Positions 45,947 to 53,352 of a stretch of DNA of 64,000 bases are shown here, one piece after another. Source of the stretch: Gaetbulibacter_A aestuarii (GTDB taxonomy: Bacteria > Bacteroidota > Bacteroidia > Flavobacteriales > Flavobacteriaceae). The notes under the pieces are model-generated. The model searched no databases. It saw only the letters and a program-made list of their open reading frames with translations, and had not been told where the DNA came from. Numbering within the stretch: position 1 is the first letter of the stretch; each line of letters begins with the position of its first letter. The stretch is from contig NZ_BAABAY010000001.1 of assembly GCF_039537665.1 (NCBI RefSeq), positions 930,001 to 994,000 of the forward strand, read 5' to 3'. A program made the translations under genes and the position numbers.

Positions 45947-46666
45947 ATGACCAAACCAACCCACCACCACAAAGATTACTACGCTCCCGAAGAAAAATTA
46001 TATGTTGCCACAGACAATATAATCTTCGGTTTCGACGAAGGCGTTTTAAAACTGTTATTGTTTAAACGACGTGTTGAACCATTTAAGGGAACCATGTCGT
46101 TAATAGGAAGTTTTGTGCATCCTGATGAAAGTGCACCGAATGCTGCCAAACGTGTTCTGAGAGAAATTACAGGTCTGGATGATATTTTTATGGAGGAACT
46201 TAAAAGTTACTCGGCTGTTGAACGTGATCCCGGTGCGCGGTGTATTTCTATTGCTTTCTATGCCTTAATCCGTATTGAAGAATCGAATAAAGCTTTGGTG
46301 GAAAAGCATGGTGCCATTTGGCATGAAGTAAATTCGCTTCCAGACCTTGTACTAGATCATGGTCAAATGGTAACGGACGCTCTTGGTCGTTTGCGGGAGA
46401 AAGCCCAATTCTATCCGATTGGTGTGGAACTACTGCCAAAAAAATTCACCATTCCCCAACTTCAAAAACTCTACGAAGCCATTTACCAAAGAGACATAGA
46501 TACCCGCAATTTTAGAAAAAAATTACTGTCTTTAAACCTCCTGATCCCACTGGACGAAAAGGATATGTCCGGGTCTAAAAAAGGTGCTTACCTTTATAAA
46601 TTCAATTATTCAAAATATAAAAAGCTGGAGACTAAAGGCTTTAATTTTTCCCTTTTTAAAACATAA
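45947..46666 (+). CDS. NrtR-like Nudix-domain transcriptional regulator
   Basis: Residues 15-150 are a Nudix fold and 150-230 a winged-helix region (FPIGVELLPKKFTIPQLQKLYEAI-type start, then DTRNFRKKLLSLNLL). The Nudix box is degenerate: reading from Ser55, Glu61, Arg69, Glu73 and Gly76 remain, but the usual Glu after Arg is Val70 and the last metal-binding Glu is Ile74. This fits the NrtR/AraR group of regulators that bind an effector rather than hydrolyse it. In Bacteroidota such proteins often control NAD or pentose metabolism; neither pathway is adjacent here. Autoregulation is suggested by inverted repeats over its promoter. Confidence 0.85.
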   Translation: MTKPTHHHKDYYAPEEKLYVATDNIIFGFDEGVLKLLLFKRRVEPFKGTMSLIGSFVHPDESAPNAAKRVLREITGLDDIFMEELKSYSAVERDPGARCISIAFYALIRIEESNKALVEKHGAIWHEVNSLPDLVLDHGQMVTDALGRLREKAQFYPIGVELLPKKFTIPQLQKLYEAIYQRDIDTRNFRKKLLSLNLLIPLDEKDMSGSKKGAYLYKFNYSKYKKLETKGFNFSLFKT

Positions 46667-46694
46667 AAAGCCTCCAAAATTTTGGAAGCTTTTT
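46666..46694. terminator. bidirectional terminator between the Nudix regulator and tRNA-Ala
   Basis: AAAAGC(C)TCCAAAA and TTTTGGA(A)GCTTTT form a long stem with one mismatch, flanked by A and T runs. It begins at the regulator stop codon and ends a few bases before the 3' end of the minus-strand tRNA, serving both. Confidence 0.85.
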
Positions 46695-46700
46695 ATTTTG

Positions 46701-46774
46701 TGGAGAAGAGCGGACTCGAACCGCCGACCTCTTGACTGCCAGTCAAGCGCTCTAGCCAACTGAGCTACATCCCC
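46701..46774 (-). tRNA. tRNA-Ala (anticodon GGC)
   Basis: The minus strand folds into a full 74-nt cloverleaf: D arm GCTC/GAGC, anticodon stem CTTGA/TCAAG with loop CTGGCAG (anticodon GGC, reading GCC), T arm with TTCGAGT, discriminator A. The G3-U70 pair that identifies tRNA-Ala is present. The acceptor stem has one U6-U67 mismatch, and CCA is not encoded (CAA follows). A TACATTTG -7 element lies 25 bases upstream. Confidence 0.92.
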
Positions 46775-46798
46775 GTACAGGCTATTTTTATAGCAATG

Positions 46799-46806
46799 CA
46801 AATGTA
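46799..46806 (-). promoter_or_regulatory. -7 element for tRNA-Ala
   Basis: Minus-strand TACATTTG matches TAnnTTTG and lies 25 bases before the mature 5' end of the tRNA. No -33 TTG was seen at the proper distance. Confidence 0.45.
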
Positions 46807-46857
46807 ATTAAATCTGCGAAATAAAAAAGTACCATTTAAAAAATTAGCGAGTCAGAT

Positions 46858-47859
46858 CTAATCTAACTTTTCAGTGAGCTTTTTAAATACTTTTTTAGGA
46901 TTCTTGTTTTCGTAAAGAATTTCATAAACCGCATTAATTATAGGCATTCGTGTTTTTTTATTGTTTTTCTTATTGAGGTCATAAGCACTTTTTGTAGCAT
47001 AATAACCTTCAGCAACCATACTCATTTCCATTTGAGCAGATTTCACGGTGTAGCCTTTCCCAATCATATTGCCGAACATCCGGTTTCTGGAAAACACAGA
47101 GTAGCCCGTTACCAAAAGATCTCCTAAATATGCGGAATTATTGATGTTGCGTTTCATTTTGTGCACTTTTTTAATGAAGCGCTTCATTTCCCGGATAGAA
47201 TTACTCATCAATACACTTTGAAAATTATCACCGTACCCTAAACCATGCGCTATTCCTGCGGCAATGGCATAAATATTTTTCAACATTACGGCGTATTCCA
47301 CGCCAATCACATCATCCGTGGTTTTCGTATTTATATATTCGCTGGATAACGTTTTCGCAATAGTTTTGGCTTTATCTTCATCAGAGCAGGAAATAGTTAA
47401 ATAGGACAATCGTTCTAAAGCTACTTCCTCAGCGTGGCAAGGCCCGGCAATAACCGCTATATTTTCGTAGGGAACATTGTAAAATTCATGAAAATGTTCG
47501 CCAACCAAAAGGCCGGTTTCAGGCATGATTCCTTTTACAGCCGAAACAATAATTTTATCTGAAATATCTACCGTGAGTTTTTCCAATTCCCCATGAATAA
47601 ATGCTGAGGGGATCACAAAAAACAAAACATCGGCATTTGCAGCCGTTTCGTTGATATCGTTACTCAGTTTCAGCTGGTCTAAATTAAATTCCACCGAACT
47701 CAAATAATTCGGGTTATGTTGTTCGCGAAGGAGATGTTCTTTGGTGTAAATGCTTCGCATATACCAACCAATTTCATCCAAATTCTCACTCAGCATTTTA
47801 ACAATAGCCGTTGCCCAGCTTCCTGCGCCAAAAACCGCGTATTTTAAAGGTTTATCCAT
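46858..47859 (-). CDS. gpsA: NAD(P)H-dependent glycerol-3-phosphate dehydrogenase
   Basis: The N-terminal cofactor motif is GAGSWATAIVKML (Gly11 on), followed by VLFFVIPSAFIHGEL, VSAVKGIMPETGLLVGEHF, VIAGPCHAEEVALERLSYLT, VGVEYAVMLKNIYAIAAGIA with the catalytic lysine, and NRMFGNMIGKGY near the end. It reduces dihydroxyacetone phosphate to glycerol-3-phosphate for phospholipid synthesis. 333 residues is usual. A TATTTTTG -7 match (47883-47890, minus strand) lies 24 bases before the start. Confidence 0.93.
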   Translation of the reverse strand: MDKPLKYAVFGAGSWATAIVKMLSENLDEIGWYMRSIYTKEHLLREQHNPNYLSSVEFNLDQLKLSNDINETAANADVLFFVIPSAFIHGELEKLTVDISDKIIVSAVKGIMPETGLLVGEHFHEFYNVPYENIAVIAGPCHAEEVALERLSYLTISCSDEDKAKTIAKTLSSEYINTKTTDDVIGVEYAVMLKNIYAIAAGIAHGLGYGDNFQSVLMSNSIREMKRFIKKVHKMKRNINNSAYLGDLLVTGYSVFSRNRMFGNMIGKGYTVKSAQMEMSMVAEGYYATKSAYDLNKKNNKKTRMPIINAVYEILYENKNPKKVFKKLTEKLD

Positions 47860-47882
47860 AAAAATCCAGTCTTATTTCATTT

Positions 47883-47890
47883 CAAAAATA
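47883..47890 (-). promoter_or_regulatory. -7 element of gpsA
   Basis: TATTTTTG on the minus strand, 24 bases before the ATG. No TTG at the -33 position could be found. Confidence 0.4.
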
Positions 47891-47940
47891 CGTAAAAATT
47901 TACTCTTAAAAACCGCTTTGGAATTTTATCAATTTGATTT

Positions 47941-47957
47941 TTGGCACGCCTTTTGGA
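47941..47957 (+). promoter_or_regulatory. sigma-54-like -24/-12 promoter
   Basis: TTGGCACG-CCTT-TTGGA: the -24 half is a perfect TGGCACG and the -12 half differs from TTGCA only by G for C. The spacing between the two GG/GC cores is the required 12 bases. It lies about 75 bases before the start of the lipoprotein gene at 48032, on the same strand. Confidence 0.5.
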
Positions 47958-48031
47958 ATTGTTTAGGCAGAACCACTTAAAATTAGCAACCTAAAATCAG
48001 GTTATCCGGTTTTAAGATAAAACATAAGCGT

Positions 48032-48982
48032 ATGAAAACTATAAAACTACTTTTAAGCTTTACATTGTTAGCAACACTCATGACCTCGTGTTATACAGAG
48101 GTTGTGGTAGATGACTACAATCCTGCACCGGTACCGGGCATAAGTGTGAATCAATTATTGACCTCTTATGAATTGTGGTACGTAGATATAAACGCTACCA
48201 AAGGTTACGGAGAAACCCCGTTCTTACAAAAAGCATTTACTATTTCTTTTATAAACGGTGTAGTGTATGCTAATAATAATATTGTGGGTCTTGGCGATAC
48301 CGGTAATGGTTTTGGAATAGATGTAGCGACGTATGATGCTTATGATATGATTTTAGATGTGAACCACGATATCGACGGATTTAGCACTTTTGATGTGTAT
48401 CAAATAAATAATAATACGATCGAATTGTATAATCCGAATAATGATACGTCATACTTTTTGAAAGGTTATCAACGCAGTAATTTTGATTATGATTTCGTAT
48501 TCTATGATAATATTCATTATTTCTTACAGGAATACGAAGCCTGGGAGAAAGTATACACCAGTAATTATGGCGCCTTAAATGAATTTGATAATGAGAACTA
48601 CTTACAGTTTTTAGCAGGAGGAAACGACGCTACATTCCAAAGTTCTCAGGATGCTCCAAATACAGCAGTTGAAAATCTATTTTGGGATTATACAGGAGTG
48701 TACGGTGTAGGTGATGTTACTAATAATTTTTACTTAAAAACTTTAACATTAGATTATGATTTTTTCAACAATGAATACTTCGAGTTGACCGTTATTAATG
48801 ATAGTGAAATTGAATTGTACCACCCGGATTCCGGAACGGTTTATGATTTTGTAGGGCGTGGCTACATTCAATATCTAAAAACAGGAACCGTTAAAGGAGA
48901 ATCAACTACCACCGATAGTGGAAAGCTACGTAAATTTAAAGGTGAGCGCGTTGATAATCCTAGAGAGAATACAAGAACATAA
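48032..48982 (+). CDS. lipoprotein of unknown function with two related halves
   Basis: A lipoprotein signal (LLATLMTSC) precedes about 295 residues of acidic, Asn/Asp/Tyr-rich sequence. Two halves look related: NTIELYNPNNDTSYFLKGYQ (about residues 130-150) and EIELYHPDSGTVYDFVGRGY (about 269-290), each preceded by a stretch ending FSTFDVYQI or EYFELTVI. The end (TDSGKLRKFKGERVDNPREN) is basic and disordered. I do not recognise the family. It stands alone, behind a sigma-54-like promoter and before a strong terminator. An outer-membrane-anchored, beta-rich surface or periplasmic protein is likely. Confidence 0.75.
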   Translation: MKTIKLLLSFTLLATLMTSCYTEVVVDDYNPAPVPGISVNQLLTSYELWYVDINATKGYGETPFLQKAFTISFINGVVYANNNIVGLGDTGNGFGIDVATYDAYDMILDVNHDIDGFSTFDVYQINNNTIELYNPNNDTSYFLKGYQRSNFDYDFVFYDNIHYFLQEYEAWEKVYTSNYGALNEFDNENYLQFLAGGNDATFQSSQDAPNTAVENLFWDYTGVYGVGDVTNNFYLKTLTLDYDFFNNEYFELTVINDSEIELYHPDSGTVYDFVGRGYIQYLKTGTVKGESTTTDSGKLRKFKGERVDNPRENTRT

Positions 48983-49007
48983 TAATTTTTGGTTGGTTAT
49001 TTAGTTT

Positions 49008-49051
49008 AGAAACCGCCGCAGAGTGCTAGCTCTGGGCGGTTTCTGTTTTTT
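49008..49051 (+). terminator. intrinsic terminator after the duplicated lipoprotein gene
   Basis: AGAAACCGCC (49008-49017) pairs perfectly with GGCGGTTTCT (49035-49044), with an inner CAGAG/CTCTG stem, then GTTTTTTA. It is 26 bases past the stop codon. Confidence 0.9.
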
Positions 49052-49069
49052 ATAGTATTTTAAAAGCCT

Positions 49070-49936
49070 TTATTTTGATTGCTCCAGATAACGATAAATG
49101 GCCGAAAAATCCAGTCGCGCCATATCTTGCTTTTTCGCGGAAGCATATACCTCTTTCGCAACATTGGCAATGTACATTGGTTGATTAACCTCGTAGGCAG
49201 TTAGGGCCGCCAGATGTAGATCTTTGTGCATCCATTCTAAAGGGAATTGTACGTCGTATTGATCTTTTTTAATGCCCTCAGCTTTAAATTTGGTAAATGG
49301 TGCGGATACCACCAAACCGGGAAGAAGGTCTAAAAGAAAGTCTTTATCAATGCCCATTTTTTCACCAAAGAGAACGGCTTCAGAAAATATCAACATGGAC
49401 TGGGCTAGCATCACATTCACTAACATTTTAAGAGAGGTTCCTTTGCCTGTGTCGCCAACATGAATCAATTTTTTACTCATCATGTTTATATAAGGTTCTA
49501 CATCATCAAGCACCGCTTTATCGCCGCCAACAAAGAAAATAAGTTCGGCATTTCTGGCCTGTGGTTTTGAACCCGAAACTGGGCTATCCAAAAATCGGAT
49601 GCCATGCGCTTTGGCCTTTTTAAAGGCTTCTTTGCTGAAAGAAGGATTCACTGTGGAACAATCGGCCCAAATGGCGTTGCTTTTCATAAAGGTTAATGCG
49701 CCATCTTCTTTCATAAATACCTCAGAGACTGCTTCGGGAGTTGAAAGCATACTGAAAACAATATCGGCATCCTTCACAGCATCCTGAACTGATTTCGCGA
49801 GGATAACGCCTTCCTTCTTTAATTCTGAAAAATCTTTTTGAGTTCTGTTATAAACGGTTAAATCGACATCGTGTTTTGCGAGATGGAGAGCCATTTCGCG
49901 TCCCATAATGCCTAATCCTATGAATGCAATTTTCAT
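49070..49936 (-). CDS. 3-hydroxyisobutyrate dehydrogenase-like NAD(P)-dependent oxidoreductase
   Basis: I use the ATG giving MKIAFIGLGIMGREMALHLA; the longer frame depends on a TTG two codons earlier. The Rossmann motif GLGIMG (8-13), the substrate-binding DSPVSGSKPQARNAE and the catalytic lysine in GKGTSLKMLVN place it in the beta-hydroxyacid dehydrogenase family. Members of this subgroup reduce glyoxylate or succinic semialdehyde; the substrate here is not evident. It lies 80 bases downstream of nadD on the same strand. Confidence 0.9.
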   Translation of the reverse strand: MKIAFIGLGIMGREMALHLAKHDVDLTVYNRTQKDFSELKKEGVILAKSVQDAVKDADIVFSMLSTPEAVSEVFMKEDGALTFMKSNAIWADCSTVNPSFSKEAFKKAKAHGIRFLDSPVSGSKPQARNAELIFFVGGDKAVLDDVEPYINMMSKKLIHVGDTGKGTSLKMLVNVMLAQSMLIFSEAVLFGEKMGIDKDFLLDLLPGLVVSAPFTKFKAEGIKKDQYDVQFPLEWMHKDLHLAALTAYEVNQPMYIANVAKEVYASAKKQDMARLDFSAIYRYLEQSK

Positions 49937-50023
49937 AAACAATTGTTTTTTTAAGTATTAATATTTGAGATTTTAAGCGGCTATAGAATATATCACGCTT
50001 TTATATAAAATAAGCTTTTAAGC

Positions 50024-50602
50024 TTATTTATAAAAATTCATTTCATCTAAATAAATCCAGGCTTGCTCAGGTAACATGGGCCTGACGTTCTTCCCCTCTT
50101 TAATGGCTTTGCGGATGAAGGTTGAAGAGAGTTCCATGATCGGAGCAGGGATCAAATGGATGTGTTCATGATCGTCGAACTGGGTTTTATCTGCTTTGGT
50201 TTGCCTGCGAGGATAAACATATAAATGATAATTTTCTAAAATAACGTCGTGGTTTTTCCACTTGTGAAAGCTCTTCAAATTATCCTGTCCCATGATCAAT
50301 GCAAATTCATGCTCAGGATATTTTTCCTCAAGATGTACCAGAGTATTTATGGTATAATTAGGTTGTGGCAAACCAAACTCGATATCACAAGGTTGTAATT
50401 TGGTATAATCTTTTGTAGCGCGATATACCAGCTCTAACCGTTGATGATTATCCAAGAGGCTTTCCTTCTTTTTAAAAGGATTATGTGGCGTAACTACAAA
50501 CCATACCTGATCCAGATCACTGAATTCCGCGAAGTGATTCGCAATAACTAAATGACCAATGTGTATCGGGTTAAATGATCCGAAGTATAAGCCAATTTTC
50601 AT
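50024..50602 (-). CDS. nadD: nicotinate-nucleotide adenylyltransferase
   Basis: The nucleotidyl-transferase motif GSFNPIHIGHLVIANHF at residues 8-24 (with the HxGH signature IGH) and the late ISSTFIRKAIKEG-type segment (LSSTFIRKAIKEGKNVRPML) identify NadD. It adenylates nicotinate mononucleotide in NAD synthesis. 192 residues is usual. It follows gmk by 8 bases in the yicC-gmk-nadD run that is common in Bacteroidota. Confidence 0.94.
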   Translation of the reverse strand: MKIGLYFGSFNPIHIGHLVIANHFAEFSDLDQVWFVVTPHNPFKKKESLLDNHQRLELVYRATKDYTKLQPCDIEFGLPQPNYTINTLVHLEEKYPEHEFALIMGQDNLKSFHKWKNHDVILENYHLYVYPRRQTKADKTQFDDHEHIHLIPAPIMELSSTFIRKAIKEGKNVRPMLPEQAWIYLDEMNFYK

Positions 50603-50610
50603 ACGATTAA

Positions 50611-51213
50611 CTAGGTTTCAGGATTTGAATTTACAAAAGCACCTACAAGTTCTTCGGCTTGTGCCAAAGCGTGTTCCAGCGTATCATTCACGATAATGGT
50701 GTCAAATAAAGGTGCTGTAGCCAATTCTGCTGAAGCTTTGGCAATACGCATATTGATTTTATCGTCACTTTCCGTTTTACGCTTTTTCAGTCGGATCTTT
50801 AATTCATCAATACTAGGTGGTTTTACAAATATCGCCAGTGTTTGCTCAGGATACTTGCGTTTTATCCTTAGACCACCGGACACATCAATATCAAAAATAA
50901 CGTGTTTTCCCATGGCCCAGATCCGTTCTACTTCGGTTTTTAAAGTACCGTAAAAGTTATCGCGATACACCTCTTCCCATTCCAGAAACTCGTTGTTTTT
51001 TATTTTATTTTTGAATTCCTTGGCGGAAAGAAAGTAATAATCCTTGCCATCAACTTCCTGGCCGCGTCGCTCGCGTGAGGTTGCTGAAATTGAGAATTCT
51101 AAATTTAACTGCGGTTGCTTCAGTAAATGTTTGACAATAGTAGTTTTACCAGATCCTGAAGGCGCGGAAAAGACAATAAGTTTACCTGTGGTATTTTTTT
51201 CTATTTTCGACAC
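50611..51213 (-). CDS. gmk: guanylate kinase
   Basis: The P-loop SAPSGSGKTTIVKHLL is followed by SATSRERRGQEVDGKDYYFL and LEWEEVYRDNFYGT, the GMP-binding region. It phosphorylates GMP to GDP. No ATG is available: I use the GTG giving MSKIEKNTTGKLIVF, although a TTG two codons earlier would also work. It begins 13 bases after the yicC stop, and nadD follows after 8 bases. Confidence 0.93.
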   Translation of the reverse strand: MSKIEKNTTGKLIVFSAPSGSGKTTIVKHLLKQPQLNLEFSISATSRERRGQEVDGKDYYFLSAKEFKNKIKNNEFLEWEEVYRDNFYGTLKTEVERIWAMGKHVIFDIDVSGGLRIKRKYPEQTLAIFVKPPSIDELKIRLKKRKTESDDKINMRIAKASAELATAPLFDTIIVNDTLEHALAQAEELVGAFVNSNPET

Positions 51214-51226
51214 GAACAAGGGGTTT

Positions 51227-52084
51227 TTAAAGCACGTTCAACAGCTGCTCTTTTATTTTTTCCAATTCATCTTTCATCTGAACCACCAATTGTTGCATAG
51301 GAGCATAATTACTTTTTGATCCAATCGTATTTATCTCACGACCCATTTCCTGGGAAATAAAACCTAGTTTTTTACCATTGGAGTCTTTAGAGTTCAACGA
51401 TTCTGTAAAATAATCCAGATGATTTTTAAGCCGAACTTTTTCTTCAGTAATATCAAATTTTTCAATGTAGTATACCAACTCCTGTTCAAAGCGGTTCTCA
51501 TCGTATTTCTCTTTCAATTCCTCAACACCTTTTAACAAACGTTCCCGAACAGCCTTAATGCGATCTGAATCCATGGCAGCAACTTCCTCAAGAAGGGCAC
51601 GAATATTTTCCACGCGATTCTTAAAATCGGCTTCCAAAACTTTACCTTCATCTAAACGGTGTGCATTCAGATCTTCCACTGCAAGGATAATCTCCTTTTT
51701 TATGGCTTCCCATTCTGTTTCATCAATTTCTTCACGAACCGTATTAAGGGCGTCAGGAAAGCGTACAGCCATTTTTAGTAACTCCAGATCATCACCGGGA
51801 ACAACCTCTCGAAGCTGATTCATGTATTGCTTTACAACCGGCGTATTAATCTGCGTTGAGGTATCATCAGCAGTGGCTTCAACATAAATAGAAAAATCAA
51901 TTTTCCCTCTTTCCAAAGCATCAGCCAGAAGCTTTCTAATGGCTAGTTCTTTTTCTCTATAAATGGAAGGCATCCGGGCATTCAGATCCAGATTTTTACT
52001 ATTAAGGGATTTGAGTTCTATGGTAATTTTTTTGGTAGGCATTTGTACCACAGATTTCCCATAACCGGTCATTGAATATATCAT
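51227..52084 (-). CDS. yicC: YicC family endoribonuclease
   Basis: The 285-residue protein starts MIYSMTGYGKS and ends with the hallmark QEMGREINTIGSKSNYAPMQ segment, both strongly conserved in YicC/YloC. Central helices are charged and coiled (EEVAAMDSDRIKAVRERLLK). Members of the family have been described as endoribonucleases acting on small RNAs. First gene of the yicC-gmk-nadD operon, behind a TACCTTTG -7 element 21 bases before its ATG. Confidence 0.92.
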   Translation of the reverse strand: MIYSMTGYGKSVVQMPTKKITIELKSLNSKNLDLNARMPSIYREKELAIRKLLADALERGKIDFSIYVEATADDTSTQINTPVVKQYMNQLREVVPGDDLELLKMAVRFPDALNTVREEIDETEWEAIKKEIILAVEDLNAHRLDEGKVLEADFKNRVENIRALLEEVAAMDSDRIKAVRERLLKGVEELKEKYDENRFEQELVYYIEKFDITEEKVRLKNHLDYFTESLNSKDSNGKKLGFISQEMGREINTIGSKSNYAPMQQLVVQMKDELEKIKEQLLNVL

Positions 52085-52104
52085 AAATCAATTTTTAAGT
52101 TTCA

Positions 52105-52112
52105 CAAAGGTA
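52105..52112 (-). promoter_or_regulatory. -7 element of yicC-gmk-nadD
   Basis: Minus-strand TACCTTTG matches TAnnTTTG and lies 21 bases before the yicC ATG. No -33 TTG at the expected spacing. Confidence 0.45.
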
Positions 52113-52236
52113 TTAAACCAAAACGATAGTAGGCGATATTCAGGATTTTAAAAATATAACTTTAAAAAAATAGTAACCAATATTGTAAAAATAAGTTCTA
52201 TTTTTATGGTTGAATTGAATTGAAATGAGGGTTAAA

Positions 52237-53346
52237 ATGAAAAAATATCTTGTGCTTCTAGTCGTTCCGATGCTATTTGCTTTGGGCTGTAAAGAGAAAA
52301 AAACTGAAACTCAACCAGACCAAATTATGGTTACCGAAAAACCGAAACTACCTGAAACGGTTTTGGATAGTTTAAAGAATCATCCACCGGAAGGCATGGT
52401 TTGGATTCCCGGCGGTGAGTTTATGCAAGGGGCTGTTCCGCAGGATAAACAGGCTATGGACCATGAGAAACCACAACACCCCGTAAAGGTTGACGGTTTT
52501 TTTATGGATATTACGGAAGTTACCAACGCTGAATTCGCCAAATTCGTTAAGGAAACAGGCTATGTTACCGTTGCTGAACGTGCGATTGATTGGGAAGAAA
52601 TGAAAAAGCAATTGCCGGAGGGCACTCAAAAACCGGCAGATTCTATATTACAACCGGGATCTTTGCGCTTTAAAAAAACAAAGTCTTCAGTGCCTAATCT
52701 TTATGATTTTTCACAATGGTGGGAATGGTCTATCGGAACTAACTGGAAACACCCTCAAGGACCAGACAGTAATTTGGATGGCAAGGAAAATTTCCCTGTT
52801 GTTCATGTGTGTTATGAAGACGCTCTGGCCTATTGCCAGTGGGCCAACCGACGATTACCAACGGAAGCCGAGTGGGAATATGCAGCTCGGGGAAAACAAA
52901 AAAATACCATTTATTTCTGGGGTGATGATCGCTCAAAGTTGGCACAAGAGGCCAATACCTGGGAAGGAGAATTTCCTGTTTACAACACCAAAGTTGATGG
53001 TTTTGAAGGTACCGCACCCGTAAAATCATATCCTTCAAATGGTTTCGGTTTATATGATATGGCCGGAAATGTTTGGGAGTTTACACAAGATTGGTATAAT
53101 GTAGATTATTATAAAGAATTAGCCGCTAAAAATACGATAGCGATGAATCCTCAAGGCGCGAGTCAGGCTTACAATCCACAGAATCCCTATTTACAAGAGA
53201 AAATCATTAAAGGAGGTTCCTTTCTTTGCAGCGATTCGTATTGTTCCAGTTTTAGAGTTTCTGCCAGGATGGGTACAAGCCCGGATTCTTCAGCAGAACA
53301 CGTTGGTTTCAGAACCGTTGCAGATCCTGAAATGATTATGGAATAA
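52237..53346 (+). CDS. formylglycine-generating enzyme (SUMF1)-like lipoprotein
   Basis: The internal ATG giving MKKYLVLLVVPMLFALGC provides a lipoprotein signal; an ATG four codons earlier is also possible. The rest is an FGE-sulfatase domain: GMVWIPGGEFMQGAVPQDK, DGFFMDITEVTNAEFAKFVK, NRRLPTEAEWEYAARG, GLYDMAGNVWEFTQDWY and GGSFLCSDSYCSSFRVSAR. In that last segment the two cysteines (about 331 and 336) are spaced exactly like the copper-binding pair of true FGE, so formylglycine-generating activity is plausible; many relatives lack them. No sulfatase gene is in the window. A beta-helix protein gene starts 6 bases after the stop. Confidence 0.88.
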   Translation: MKKYLVLLVVPMLFALGCKEKKTETQPDQIMVTEKPKLPETVLDSLKNHPPEGMVWIPGGEFMQGAVPQDKQAMDHEKPQHPVKVDGFFMDITEVTNAEFAKFVKETGYVTVAERAIDWEEMKKQLPEGTQKPADSILQPGSLRFKKTKSSVPNLYDFSQWWEWSIGTNWKHPQGPDSNLDGKENFPVVHVCYEDALAYCQWANRRLPTEAEWEYAARGKQKNTIYFWGDDRSKLAQEANTWEGEFPVYNTKVDGFEGTAPVKSYPSNGFGLYDMAGNVWEFTQDWYNVDYYKELAAKNTIAMNPQGASQAYNPQNPYLQEKIIKGGSFLCSDSYCSSFRVSARMGTSPDSSAEHVGFRTVADPEMIME

Positions 53347-53352
53347 AAAATT

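Noticed and set aside
46610..46801. Reading frame of about 63 codons on the minus strand (GDVAQLARALDWQSRGRRFE)
   Set aside because: It is the well-known spurious translation of a tRNA gene and covers tRNA-Ala and the terminator.
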